Shown here: one piece after another, positions 10,870 to 23,500 of the stretch | Layout: every line of letters begins with the position of its first letter | Numbering within the stretch: the stretch's first letter is position 1 | Assembly: GCF_001659605.2 (NCBI RefSeq) | Contig: NC_035174.2 | Location: 1,614,389-1,678,388, forward strand | Source: Manihot esculenta | Taxonomy: Eukaryota; Streptophyta; Magnoliopsida; Malpighiales; Euphorbiaceae | Reading direction: 5' to 3' | Length of the DNA stretch: 64,000 nucleotides | Notes under the pieces: generated by a model | Seen by the model: only the letters and a program-made list of their open reading frames with translations | Databases searched by the model: none | What the model was told of the DNA's origin: nothing | Position numbers and translations under genes: made by a program

Positions 10870-13800
10870 TTACTTGTTCATTATAAAGTTTATTGTTCCT
10901 TCTGCAGCACGTTGGAGAAGAACTTCCCTCGCCTCAATTGCAATTCCTTCAGGCTATATGGAGAATTTGAAAGATTTTATAATTTTAATTTGGCACTTGA
11001 GTCTGTAAATCATTTAGCAGTTGTACATACCTCTTCTGGAAACCAGACCCCAGGCTGCGTGCTTCCCTCAAGAACTGCAAGAACAAAAGCAGCTGTTGCA
11101 TTCCCCACAGATCTGAGAGACAAGAATCCTACATATGTCATTCCTAAATTAAAGCATTTTGGCATAAAGCATAGAATTTTTACGCTTCAATTGAATATGA
11201 AGAGAAGAAGTGGAAAATTGAGACTTACACAGAGAGTCTCCTGTGACTAAATATGCCAACTGTATTGCGGCCATCTGTGCACTCCAGATCAACCTGCCAA
11301 AAGAATATAAAGCTTAACACTGAATTAGGAAAAAAAAAAGAATGAATAGTTTATTCATACTCAATAAACTTGAGCATCATTTTTGTTTAACAAAATGTCA
11401 AATGAGAAGGACGAGCAATTGTCTAAGAACTATTAAGATTTGATCAGCTGTTCTATTGTCTTACTCTCATTGATACACGCTCTCCAGCAATTCCATCAAC
11501 TGCTCGGACTAAAGGATCAAACAATTGAACCAATTGTTGGACTTTGCTTCTGTCCCTTAGATATTCCTGCAAGAATAAATAAATTGCATAATCACATCAT
11601 TCTCCTGGGACTAAATGACTCTTTAAATTGAAGGATTCCTCACTGTTTTCAGTCAAAGAAAGTTTCTCTATACAAAGAAAACTCAATTAAAGAGCATACT
11701 GGAGGAAGAAGATTTGTCATGGCTTCCATTCCCCAATTCCAGAAAAATGGTGCAGTCCCAAATCGAGCACTGATAGTCGGTACCCCTAGGACCTCGTAAG
11801 CACTTCGTACCTCTGGCAAGTTCCTGAAAAATAAAGATAATTCACCTAGACCAGCAACAACGGGAAAGCAGCTGCACATTATTTGATTCAAGGATGCAAG
11901 AAATTTTATTTAGGAACTGGAAGTTATGCAGTTTATCCCAGATGATCTGTCATCAATATATGGTCACAACCTACATTTTTCTGCTACGAGTGGAAATGGT
12001 GAAGACTATGCTTTTCCTATTTCATTCATTGTGTGGTTATGGATAAGAGCATCCCGAAGAATTTTGCAATTCTTAAGTGTGCAATTTGAATATTTCTACA
12101 CAAGTATTAATACAACCATATTGATACTATAATCAGGAAATTTCTAGGATGCTTAAGCACTGTGATTAATGCAGATTACCTACATGAATGGGTAACTCCA
12201 AACAAATAAATGAAAGTTTTTTAGAGCTCTTTGAGCAATTTCTTTCAAAGAGAACTTACAACAGATAAACATCTCTTTTTCCAATCCCTTTTCCAAAATC
12301 AATGTTGAGCATTCCACTATATGGCTTTAGTTTGACCTTTTCTCCTGATTAAAAAGTAAGTAACCCATTGGTTAAGTTTAATATATGAGCCTTCACAATT
12401 CAATTCAAGTTCAAAATGAATATGCCGATTTGTAAAATATGCAGTTGAAACTGACCTTTACTATACGCAACAACCTCCTCACCAAGAAGCAAAAAACTAG
12501 TTGCTAATATGGTTGGACCAGCACCACCAGTTCCTGCTGTGTAGTAATGGAACCTAAGAAAAGCAAAATCAAGCTTAAATTGCATAAAGTTGACAGGAAA
12601 AGGAGGGCTGGAAATTTTTTTATTCCCTTTTTATCCTATCTTATAATGGTTACTCAACATGCAAAGATTTGTTAGTTTCAGTTCAAATTTGATTTTATCA
12701 TCCTTTAAATAAAGAAGTCGAATAACAACACATTTACCTCAAAATTAAGGATCAAAAGTACCAAAAAAGATCAAATTTTTGTTCAATCAAATCAGAAAGG
12801 GAAGCTTGGGATGATGGTCATGAAATTGGAAATACAGGCATACAACAGTGTGGCTAGGGAGAGAACTGCTTTGAGAAAATTAAAGCTGGTAACCATCATA
12901 AATAAAATCTTTTGTGGTACTGGGAAAATGTAGATGGAGATGAGACATGACCTAGTTGTAACTTATATTTGAAAAGTAAACTGCCACTAAGATCAGAAAA
13001 GGCAGATTGACAAGTAAAGGATTAGGAATAATCAAGTTAAAGCGAATGATGTCACAGACAGAAACCCTAGAAATGTGAAGTGATAAATAATAGTTTTTGG
13101 GTGGTTTACAAATTCTTGCACTTCCAAGTTGAAGAAGGGAATATAGTTACCTCAGCCTCTCTGGCTTCCCTTTGCTTTCTGTTCTAGCAACACGAACCAG
13201 CTCTGCTGCCATCACTGTCACAATAGTCGTAGAAAATTTGTATGATTGATCCAACAACAACAACAACAAAAAAAAAGATCAGCCAGTATAAGGATTCTTT
13301 CCCTATTTCAAAAAGTTAAATCTGTCCGACTTCTACATAAAGTATTTTTAAGTGTAGTTCAGCTAGTCTTCTTACATTTGCTACTTTGAAGTCCAAATGG
13401 CAGATCTGCATTAGGTTGCCAGTGGCACAACTTCATACAGACCATATGAACATGAATGCTACAATTTCTAAGAAGTCATTGCAAAGCAACCCAACCAAGA
13501 ACTTCAAATTGCTTACCTTGTATCCAAAAGGATTCAGATCTATAAAAATTGATCAGTGCAGAGCCAGAGTATGAGATAAGTTACACCAATATGCCCATAA
13601 GATTCACCAATTTAAGTTTGACTGGAAATTGATATGGCATGGATTTCACACTGGGAACCTAGTACCCCACATTGTCCAAGTAAACAGTCTGAAACCGCAA
13701 ATACATATCAAGAAATCAGTAATTGTACCATTGCTTAATCCTGGATAGATTCCACCGGTTGTTATGGCAGGAACTTTAGCAGCTAAAGCTCTTTCTTTGA

Positions 13801-14662
13801 ATGATTTCGCACGTAGTGCATAAGTTGTATCATCACAAACATCAACATATGCAGTCTGTTGGAAGAGAAGAGGCAGTCCTAAGGTAATATACTCTTAAGG
13901 TATCAAATAAGAGAAAATCCAACTTCAACGTTTAAATGCATGAACTTATTACCTTTCCTCACCTTGGTCTCTATTGCAGCTTCAAGAACACTGCATTTCT
14001 CTGCCTGTTGGAAGGGTCCTGCAGTATGAACCACAAGATCCACATCTGCAGAGGAATTGATACAGATTACAGGATGCCTGAAGGATGTTTTAATTGTACC
14101 ATTATTTTACATTATTTTCTAAAATCTTGATCAATTCATAGCATAAAACTGGATTCTTTAAAGCCATGATATGGCTCAAAAATGTAGAACTAGTTGATTT
14201 AAAGTTGAAATAAATATGGAAAAGAGTAATATAACTGAAGGAAGAATAACTACTGCACCACTTAAAGCAGCTTCCAGTGAGTCTACTCTGTCAATATTGA
14301 CTTGAACAAAATCTGAATTCTTCCCCAATTTAGCCACCATCGCAGCACCTTTTTCCCTGCCATTTCGAGTAATTTCGTCAATTAGCCCCCTTAAATGCAA
14401 AGAAACACAAATTTCTCTCTCCAACAAAAATCCATTATAATCTTAATTACCTATTCCGACCACCAATAACAAGTCGAAGGTCAGGGCAGAGCTTGGAGAG
14501 AGCAATGGCGGTGGAGCCGCCAACCCGACCCGTTCCACCTAGTACCAGGACACTCGCGTTCCGGGTCTTATCGGGAATTTCAACTTTACTAGTATCATGG
14601 GAGATCTCTTTAGCGCACGCCATCAAGCTCGTGCTTTTCCAGTGAAACAAAGCTCGCGCCAT
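10870..14662 (-). CDS. Saccharopine dehydrogenase-like NAD(P)-binding oxidoreductase (At1g50450 type)
   Basis: There are twelve exons, in coding order: 14662-14451, 14356-14259, 14045-13963, 13855-13729, 13214-13151, 12553-12456, 12344-12260, 11823-11700, 11566-11465, 11293-11229, 11112-11031 and 10953-10870. They total 1224 nt, 407 residues, with all phases consistent. The Rossmann motif GGTGRVGG is at residues 42-49, followed by LVIGGRNREKG. Later segments include VDLVVHTAGPFQQ, GGIYPGLSN, YYTAGTGGAGPTI, FGTAPFFWNWGME and EGSTQPGVWFPEE. This matches the single-domain plant saccharopine dehydrogenase-like family. Substrate and pathway are not established, and it is distinct from the bifunctional lysine-degrading LKR/SDH. 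The 41 residues before the Rossmann motif are Ser/Lys-rich and could be a targeting peptide, though weak. It is head-to-head with the hexokinase-like gene. Confidence 0.93.
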
Positions 14663-16676
14663 ATCTCAATCTCTCTTCTTTTCCCTCGCAAATGAAAGAA
14701 GCCTCTTATCCCGTTATCAGTTTATCGTTAGTGATGATGAGGTGGCATTCTCTGTCTCTAGTTACGTGGCATCTTATGTTAGTGATGACGTGGTTAGGCC
14801 TGCACCTATGACATGCTTATTTAATATAAGATAAATTTTTAATAACTAGATATCTTTTTAATTTATTTTCTTATTATATATGAATAACATATAAATGATC
14901 TTTTCATTATGTAATTTTTCATGAAAAATGATGAACAAAAATTCTATATTTAATATGAAATATATATTTATATGAATGGCATAGCTTAATGGTAGTTGTA
15001 TTATATATTGACTTGAAAAATCTAAATCAACTCTCATATTTTATTTTTATAATATTATATTAGTATAGTTTAATGATTAATGATTAATCTTTATTAATTT
15101 TCTCTTTCTCTTCTCCTGCAGCATTTATTTTAGATTATAATTAACTGTAATAGTTTCGACAGAATTTTTTATTTGAAATAAAAGTAACGGCTTAAAAAGA
15201 ATTTTAAATAAAAAAATGTGCAAATACAGCTTCCTTTTGCTAAGAATTATTTCTTAACCAAATTTTGCTCAAAATAATACTTCAAGAATGATTGAATTTG
15301 CCCGATTTGTGAATCAGTTCCAACAAAGCCCAAATTACTTATATATGATTATTTATTTATAATATTAAAATATTAAAAATATTAAAAAAATTTACAAGTA
15401 AGATTTTTAATTAGAAAACCATTTTTCATTAATCTAATTTATTAATTGTTTCAAACAACTCTCAAGAAATAGGTAGAAAGAGTTATACAATGGCTAAAAA
15501 CGTGAAAATATAGGAGCTCAAGAAATGCGTTTTGCTTTTCTTTTGGGGGGTACCCATCTCTTTCACTTTTTCATTTTTAGCATTCTCTTCACAAACCAAA
15601 TCCAAAATGCATATAACTATTTCTTTTCTAAATCCAAAGATAGAGACACATCCCTATAAGTTTAGGGCACACATATGAATCAGTGTAAAATTATGGCCAC
15701 TTTGGAATAGTCTTTAGTCTTCACATATACAAGCACAATCCATCTCAAGACATATGAAATCTCAACTACACCGTATCACATCATCTTCGTATATTATCGT
15801 TTTTTTTATTTGAGAGATACTACTTAACAATATTAAATTGTTAATAAAATTATAACAATTTTAATAAAAAAAATTTCTCATGTAAATTTTTAGTATATTC
15901 TATCGTACATAGATATATTGAATCTTGAATGACTATATAATACACCTTATATAAAAGGTTTTGACTATATTTTATATACATCAAACTATCTCATTCGCAT
16001 TATATCTTTTTTCATTAAAATATAAAAAAATACATACAAATAGGCATAAAGATAAGATTAAACCAATGTTAAATTAAAATATTAAATTAATTTATATCGT
16101 TTATTTATTTTAACACAATAATCAGAATCAAAACTTATTAAATAATAATTAAATTAGTGATGTGATATAAAGAAGCTTATTAATTTCATATAGGATATAG
16201 TAATATTCACTATGATATTTTATATTGAATGCTAATAAGAATATGGGGAACTATATTTTTTTAGCACAGCTTCAATTGTATTTAAATTAAAGTAATTTGT
16301 AGTTTTTTTTTTAAAAAAAATTGAATGATTTATATTTATCTAATTCAAAAAATTTGAAGTCTTACGTGTGTATACTATCTATTTTAAAATTTAAAATATT
16401 TATTTAGTATAATTAAATAGAATAATTAAGTTTTTCTAAAAAAATAGTTTATATTTATTTAACTATTTAAATGCTAAGGCCTGCTTAAAGCAATAATGAA
16501 ATATGTTTATGGGTCTCCTCCCTATAGTTTATGCTTTACAAACATATGATAAAAAGAAAATCACTTGATGAATATAGAATATTTTTAAAATTTAAAAATA
16601 AGTATTTTATTATTTTTATAAATTTGATAAATATAACTATAAGTTAATCGAATAATGCATATAGGATATTGGATGA
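14663..16676. other. Intergenic, AT-rich; no gene seen
   Basis: About 100 bp upstream of the reverse-strand gene are moderately GC-rich and probably form its promoter and 5' UTR, with GATGACGTGG-type TGACG cores near 14730-14795. The remainder is AT-rich with no credible exon. A tRNA-like stretch at 14978-15045 is listed separately. Confidence 0.5.
14978..15045 (+). repeat. Possible degenerate SINE (tRNA-like head)
   Basis: GGCATAGCTTAATGGTAG resembles the RNA polymerase III A box of tRNA-derived SINEs. It is followed about 35 bases later by AAATCAACTCTCA, a weak B-box resemblance. No clear target duplication was found. Chance similarity is possible. Confidence 0.3.
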
Positions 16677-16684
16677 TTTATAAA

Positions 16685-16860
16685 AGGAAAAATTATTTTT
16701 TAGTCTCTGAAATTTAATGTAATTAACACTTTTGTCCCTCTATTTTGACGACCCAACACTTAAATCTCTCACTTTCTCTTTCGTCCGAATTTGTAGTCCT
16801 TCCGTCTAAAATAACAGTTTGGGACACATGAATTGATAAAATTGACCCTTACCAAAAGTT
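16685..16860 (+). repeat. Left TIR of the long-TIR transposon
   Basis: It begins AGGAAAAATTATTTTTTAGT. Compared with the inverted right end it shows scattered substitutions (roughly one in eight by eye), so the insertion is not recent. Confidence 0.75.
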
Positions 16861-17092
16861 CTTATACTTCAAAATCACGAAACCCTATCGCTCTTTCTTC
16901 TCCCTCTTTCTTCTCTCTCTCATGCTCTCTCTGTCTTTGTCTAAACTTCTCTCTCAACTTTGTCCCTTTCTCTCGCGCTCTCTTTATCTCTCTCTCTCGA
17001 AACTAAATCCCTCTATCTCTATCAAAACTTATCCCTCTCTCTTGCGCTATGTCTGTCTCTGTTGAAGTATTGTCCCTCTCTCACGCACTCTC

Positions 17093-18358
17093 TGTAACAG
17101 CCCGGCCCTTTCACCGACACTGTTACCGTTCACGGCCCAAGGCTATCCCTCGCCTAGCCTCGTGCCACCTCGGGCTTTCCACTGGCGTCGTGAACAGCTC
17201 TTAACATCCATTCACCCTCACGGGTTCCTGGCAGGATTTGTCCCCTTGGGTTCTCGCATCGCATCCTTCCCCAAGTGGATTTGGCCCAAATTTCCCTTTG
17301 GAAATTAGGTCGCCTCCCCCACTACTCGAACCCTTGACCTCCCACTTTAAGGGAATAGTCTGGTGAGAGTGAGTAACAATTGTTCCAAATAAGTTATAAA
17401 GTCTTTAGCATGTTCATGCATCATGAATGCCATGTGATTAATTAGGTTGTTTGCATTAGAATTCACGAATATGTTGCATTGCATTTATGATGTTGATGTG
17501 GATTGGTTATTGAATGATCCTTTAATCCTCATATGGTATGATGATGCTACGGCATGATATGGTATGGAAGTCCAGGTTGTACCCATTCTACGTCCCTGAC
17601 ACTATGTAAGAGAAAGTTCAGGTTGTACCCATTCTACGTCCCTGGCACATTGGTATGTATGATATGTTATGTTAAGAGAAAGACCGGTTGTACCCATTCT
17701 ACGTCCCGACACTTTGGAATGTAGAGGACTATTGGTGACAATACCATCCGAGATGTGATTTGTTGTGATGTGTTGCATTACATGATGGCATGGGATTTTA
17801 AATGTTGATTTCTATTATTCTGCTCACTGGGCTCTAGTAGCTCACCTATTTTCCCTAATCCCCCATGATTGCAGGTACGGGCTAGACAGAGAAGTCAAGA
17901 AGAGTAAAGTCTTGTAATTGTAATAGTTAGAAAGTGGACATGATAAATTGTAAGATGATGTAAAGTTGAATAGTCATGTTATGTATAATGATATTGAGGA
18001 TTAGAAGTTGTGCTTGACCCTATAGATGTTGTTATCCCTTTTAATACATGATCTTAGATGTTTATTGATGATTATGTTTAACCAACTCAACACATGTTAT
18101 GCCACCCATTGGGGGCATTGATGAGACCCCACAGAGGGGTCAAGTTTATGATTATGACTATGTTCAGTGCATGCACAGGTTGAGTTTGGTGTATGATAGA
18201 ATGTATGAAAGAAAAGTTTTAATTTTTATGTATGTTGGTGATCATGTATGGGATTAAACAGGTTTACAGGTGGCATGTCAGGCTTGCTACGGGTCCCGGC
18301 GGCCTTAAGCCGACCTGGATCCTAGCGCCGGTAGCGGTCCGATTTTCGGGTCGTTACA
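17093..18358. mobile_element. Solo LTR, gypsy-type, nested in the TIR transposon
   Basis: The 1266-bp segment has inverted termini TGTAACAGCCCGGCC and GGGTCGTTACA, the common TGTAAC...GTTACA form of plant gypsy (Tekay/Del-like) LTRs. It is flanked by a perfect 5-bp duplication CTCTC (17088-17092 and 18359-18363), although the target is itself CT-rich. No second LTR, PBS-linked gag or pol is present, so it is a solo LTR left by unequal recombination. It is far more GC-rich than its surroundings. It contains three near copies of GGTTGTACCCATTCTACGTC (17573-17713). Confidence 0.85.
17573..17713. repeat. Three-copy internal repeat in the solo LTR
   Basis: The units GGTTGTACCCATTCTACGTC occur three times with irregular spacing (start points near 17575, 17611 and 17686), each followed by a CC-x-GACAC/GGCAC sequence. 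Such sub-repeats are common in LTR U3 regions. Confidence 0.75.
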
Positions 18359-19877
18359 CTCTCTGTCTCTTTCTCTATAAAAAATTCTCTCTATTATCCC
18401 ATTGTCCCTTATTTCCTTAATCTTCTCAAGAAATACTAAACCCACCATATTTCGAAGGTAGAATCAGTGTTCATATAAGCAGAGTAAAACGAAATCGTGG
18501 TGCACTTCAAAGATACGAAAATCCCTTTTGTTTTACGGTGAAGACAAATTCGTTGCTTTATTATTTAGATTTTTTGAGTTACAATTAATATTTATTTATT
18601 TATTTAGGGTTTACTGTTAAAATAAGGGGTTTAATGATTTGAGAATTAATTTTGTAATTTCTTTTTTATTTTTGCAGATAGCAATGAATAAATTTAAGAG
18701 GTGTGCAGGTTGTGAGTTTTTTATTGGATATATTAGATATGCAACATGTTTTTTTTTTTGACAACGTTGGTGAGTTTTAGCTTAGTCCAAATTGAATGAA
18801 ATTGTGATTTTTTTGGACATAATTAGCATGCAGCTTTTGATGTTTATTTTTTTTTTTACATATTTCATTTGTAGGTTTTTATTTTTATTTTTTACAGATT
18901 TTATTTGCAGGTTTTAAACATGTATTGGTCTTCTTAAAATCTTTTGATGTGCAATTATTTTAGATATATACTGGTCATCTCAGATATGCAGATATTGTAA
19001 AGCTATTTTGGACAATTTTAGAGAATTTAGATAGATTTTTTGTATATATTTTGTGATGTAATGGAAAAAATTTTATTTGTAATGTAATGAACTTGATCAG
19101 TGGAATGATAAGACTGATGTTGTCATTCAAATAATCAAGCTTTTATATGAATGAATATTCAGTTTTTTGACATTCTGTGTATACATTTACATTTCTTGTT
19201 GGCTATTTTTTTATAACATTTTTATATGTAAACAAGGATAAAATATTTTGTAACAAAATAATATATCTGTGAAGGATACTGTCATATAATTAATTAAAAG
19301 TTTACAATACTATAGTCCCCATACATTTAAATATTCAAACACTATAATCCTCATATTTTTAAATTTACAGATATTTTAGTCCTTATATGTTTAGTTTTTT
19401 AAACACTCACGTCATCATAAAATTAAATATTCAAACACTTTAGTCCATCGTACTACTGTAAATTCAAAATATATATTCACAGTAAAAAATGTAGTTTCTA
19501 TTATCTAAATTCTTTGTTCTTCCTTCGTCTTCTTTAAATCATTCTTCATCTTTACAATATTTTCTATTACATTCTCTAGCATGTGTGGGAGAAGAAAGAT
19601 ATGAGATAGTAGAAAGATAGAGAAGATGTGAGAGAGAAGAAAGATGAAAATGAGAAAAAAATAAAAAAGAATCAACAATGGCTAAAAGAAAATAGAAAAT
19701 ATATGAGAGAGAATAAAGATACGAGAAAGTAGAAAGATATGAGTAAGAATAAAGATGGAAAAGAGAAAAAAAAAAAAGAGAATCAACCATTGCCAAAAAG
19801 AAATAAAAAAGATATGAGGGAGAAGAAGGATGGAGGGATTTCAGGAATGAAAAGGTTTTAATAAGTTCATTAAGAGC

Positions 19878-20054
19878 ATTTTTGGTAAAAAATTTTACCT
19901 CACCTTAGACTCTTTGACCAAACGGCTATTTTGGATGGAAAGATTACGAATTCGGACGGAAGAGAAAGTGAGGGACTTAAGTGTTGGTTCGTCAAAATAG
20001 AGGGACAGAAGTGTTAATTACGTTAAACTTCAGAGATTAAAAAGTAATTTTCCC
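19878..20054 (-). repeat. Right TIR of the long-TIR transposon
   Basis: Read on the reverse strand from 20054 it begins GGGAAAATTACTTTTTAATC and aligns to the left TIR over its whole length. Confidence 0.75.
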
Positions 20055-20061
20055 TTTATAA

Positions 20062-20108
<47 letters not shown>
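20062..20108. repeat. (AAT)n microsatellite
   Basis: It is an uninterrupted run of about fifteen AAT units that begins directly at the right edge of the transposon. Confidence 0.95.
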
Positions 20109-20109
<1 letters not shown>

Positions 20110-20159
20110 CTTTAACACGCTGTTTTAATAGGAAAAAAAAAATCAAATAGCCGAGGCAA

Positions 20160-20520
20160 AGTATAGACATGGATTTATGACGCGACGTCCAGATCACGTG
20201 ACTATAGGATGTCGGATCCGATGTGGCATGCGGAAAAACGAGTGAAATTTGCACGCAGTCCTAGGAGGGGCAAGCTGGGAATTTGGGAAAGGAGAATAGA
20301 GGGAGGATGGGTTCTTGTGTGGTCCCACAATCGTATGGAAGGTGAGATTTCAAAATGGCAATCTGACACGTGTCAAACCCAAACTCAAGGTGGTCTCATC
20401 TAGCTGGCAGTGGGGACCTTTTACCGACACGCGCCGTTAGTTAAGGAACGTGTATGGACAGCAACATTTGGCTGGGATTGTACGCATTGCAGCTTAACAT
20501 AATTATTACTTTATATATAG
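20160..20520 (+). promoter_or_regulatory. Orphan promoter-like segment with G-box/ABRE palindromes and TATA box
   Basis: A GC-richer island in AT-rich DNA contains TCACGTGA (20194-20201), GACACGTGTC (20365-20374), GCCGTTAG-type and CGACACGCG elements, and TTTATATATAG (about 20510-20520) in a TATA-box-like position. ACGT-core palindromes are typical of bZIP or bHLH targets such as ABRE and G-box. No coding exon follows for 3.9 kb. It may drive a non-coding transcript, be the relic of a lost gene, or be a distal element. The regulatory role is inference. Confidence 0.35.
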
Positions 20521-23500
20521 GAGTTAACATTGCGTGAAAAATCTAATGAATTTTATGACACACCAATATATATATATATATATATATTAATAAATATACA
20601 TAAAATCTAATGAAATTTATGATTACATATATATTATTAATAAATAAGTAAATAAACAAATTATATTTAATTGCATTTTATTGATCGGATTCGGATGTAT
20701 GGGAACTAACTGTCGTATTGAAAATTTGCATGAATTTGAATTATGTGAGTGAGCATTGACTGCAACGAAAATATTTAAATAGTGGTCAAAATGAAGAAAG
20801 TCATAGGTGGAACAGAAAGGTGGTGAATTTTTCATCCTCTCATATTATATATTTGGACCCACATAAATTGATGGGCTGCAATCCACATAAAATATGTTTG
20901 GCGATAATTTTAAAAATTGTGTTTAATATTTTTAAAGTTAAATTAATTGAGAGATAATTATTAAAATTTAAAAAATTAATTAATTATATGATATAAAGTA
21001 TAATTTAGTAAAATAAATAGTATTTTATTAGAATTCAGATTATTTAATTTCTTCATTAAACCTAAAAGTTAAGACAAAAAAGAAAAATTGATGGATATGC
21101 AATGTGCAGTGCAGAGTGTGGAAGCCAGAATAATGGAAGCAAGTGGAATTTATATTAATAATAATAATAAAAAAAGGAATTGGACAGTAAAATCTCTACA
21201 GATATGAGATATATCCACCTTATTCATTTTGCACTTTTTGGTCGGCACAAAAGCTTCTTCCATTCTTTTCTTTCATTTTCTGACCGTCTATTCTCCACAT
21301 ATTTTCTCAATCATTTTTTATATATAACAATTTCATATTTTTTCCAAACTTAAATTTCTTTTGGATCATTTCAAACATGCCTACACTTGAAATCACTGGA
21401 TATTTAAATTTATACAAAATTTTAATTGAAACAATAAATATAACAAAAAGAAATAAATTATAATTGAGCTAATACACCTAAATTCAAGTTTTTCACTTCT
21501 CCAATTTCATAAAAAAAAACAAAAAAAGTTAGATTAGTCATTTTTCAAGTGGATCTCGGAGTTGATGGCTCCGGTTCAAGGACAAAAAAGAAATTCAGAA
21601 ATTATAATGGAAATATATTCATAATCTTTCAATCAAATTTAATAGTTTATTTTTCTAGTTTAATGAGAAATTAGGCAGATAATAATAATAAATATCAATT
21701 CAATACAATATGGGTTTTGTTGGTGGATGTCTTTTTATTTTTTTCCTTAATAAAAAAAAGTGTAGACGTGTTAAAAGTATGGTTTTGAATTAAAAGAAGG
21801 AAAATTTTTAAAAGGGAGAAAATGATTAATTTGATATCTGACCAACTATATGGAAATTGATTTATACACAGCCATTTTTTGCTCTATAATTAAGCCATAT
21901 GTTATAATTATTTAATTAAAGAGAAAATCTATGAATTTATATCGTCCAAAAGGGGCAATAACGTGCCTTTCTACTATTCTCCATTAATTCCAATTTTATA
22001 TATGATAATATATCTATTAAAAAATAAATTAAATTTATAGAGATGCAAAGTTAAAGATTAAAGCCACTTTTTTTTTTTTTTAAATTAGGGTTATATTTTA
22101 GATGAGTAATATTTTGTAAGTAATATTGACTATTGTTGAAAATATTTATTTTAATTTATTTGTCTTTTTATTAATTGTTAGCTACCCCATGATTAGTATG
22201 TAATTAGCATGACTAACTATAAAATAAATTATTTATTTATTAAATTAAGCAGCAGCCATGGTCAATCTTTTAACATATTAATTATGTATGAGGGGCGGCA
22301 TAAAAATATTAATTTTTAATTTGGCTTTGGGTCGACAGCTGGGTCCATTTGTCCTATGTGGACCCAACATTATTGTTTTTTTTTGTTTAAATTTCTTTTC
22401 CAGTTAATTTTTATTAGATTTTAAACTCTAGAATTTTCAAATTTTAAAATAAATCTAATAATGATGAGTTGATTGCTCGACATTAATAAATTTAAATTTA
22501 TAAAAAAATATATTTATAATTTTATATTTAAGGATAATTTGTTTATTTAAAAAAAACACTTTTCGAGTGATTGTAGAGAGGAAGAATAAATATATAAAAA
22601 AATATAAATAAAGAGAAGAATGTGCAAGCACGTTATAAAAGTGAAGGCAAGTAAGGGAAAAGGGACAAATTGAAAGAGAAGATGGAGCGAACAAAGAGGC
22701 ATGTCATATTTACACATATGATCATTATTAGTAAGATTAATTAATTTAATTTATAAATTTATATGTAATAAAATAATATTTAAAATTGGATTGTTGCTGC
22801 CACGTGAATCTGTGTAGATGGGTCAAAATCAAGTCAATTAATTATCATGGAAGGATTTTTAGGGTAAATTTTATTTTTATATTTATTAATTGAATATATA
22901 TATATATATATTTTTACTGGCAGTCAAATAAATTATATATAAACAACAGCGGTGACAGTGAAATATTGGTTGTGTAAATTTTATAATAAAAAAATATAAG
23001 GATGGCAGAGGAAGTAGCTTTTAGTTGTGAGCACAGCTGGAAATTGCAGGGACACAGCTGGCAAGTACGGAGGGAGATACGCTGCCACCGTCGCCGTATG
23101 ACAAATGAGGGAGATCCAGGAATAACTAAGCGGCAGAGAGAAACAAGAAATGCACCATGTTTATATTTGTGCCTTTTTTTTTTTAATTTTAAATTATTTA
23201 GAGTTTCACTTTTTCTTTTTTTATTTTCACTAACGAAATTTCATTTAAAAAAAGACGGAAATAAAATAAATCAAAAATATAAATTTAAAATCTCAAAAAC
23301 TAAATGATAAAAGACCTTAATAAAAAACAAATACATATTTTTCTTTCCCTCTTTTGCCCTTACTCAGTCTCCCTTGTACCTTTCTTGGTCGTATGTCTAT
23401 TTATTTATTATTATTTTTTTACCCATTCGTTTTTATGCTGTTGTCTTCCATTGGACATGACCTGTTCAACGATTCACCAGTAAAATATTAACATTTTAAA

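Larger units (their letters stand above)
16685..20054. mobile_element. Long-TIR DNA transposon (probably Mutator-like), non-autonomous, carrying a nested solo LTR
   Basis: The ends are inverted copies of each other over about 170-175 bp (16685-16860 and 19878-20054). Shared blocks include GTAATTAACACTT, GTCCCTCTATTTTGACGA, CCAACACTTAA, CTCACTTTCTCTT and CGTCCGAATT. Both ends abut TTTATAAA (16677-16684, 20055-20062). That is compatible with an 8-bp target duplication, but the octamer is its own reverse complement, so it could equally belong to the TIR. Internal to the TIRs, pyrimidine-rich DNA on the left mirrors purine-rich DNA on the right. No transposase frame is recognisable. Without the nested LTR the element is about 2.1 kb. 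Confidence 0.75.

Noticed and set aside
10571..11008. 145-residue forward open frame
   Set aside because: It lies antisense to the last exon and 3' flank of the saccharopine dehydrogenase-like gene and has no domain or signal features; the reverse-strand exon has exact splice phases.
17088..18363. Protein-coding gene in the GC-rich block
   Set aside because: The block is bounded by TGTAAC...GTTACA ends and a 5-bp duplication, so it is a solo LTR; the only open frame crosses the LTR edge.
20030..20254. Reverse-strand frame with a long Tyr run
   Set aside because: The Tyr run is simply the translated AAT microsatellite and transposon end.
22985..23307. Forward frame starting MAEEVAFSCEHSWKL
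   Set aside because: Only the first part has normal composition; it runs into AT-rich Phe/Lys-rich sequence with no splice partner or recognisable domain.
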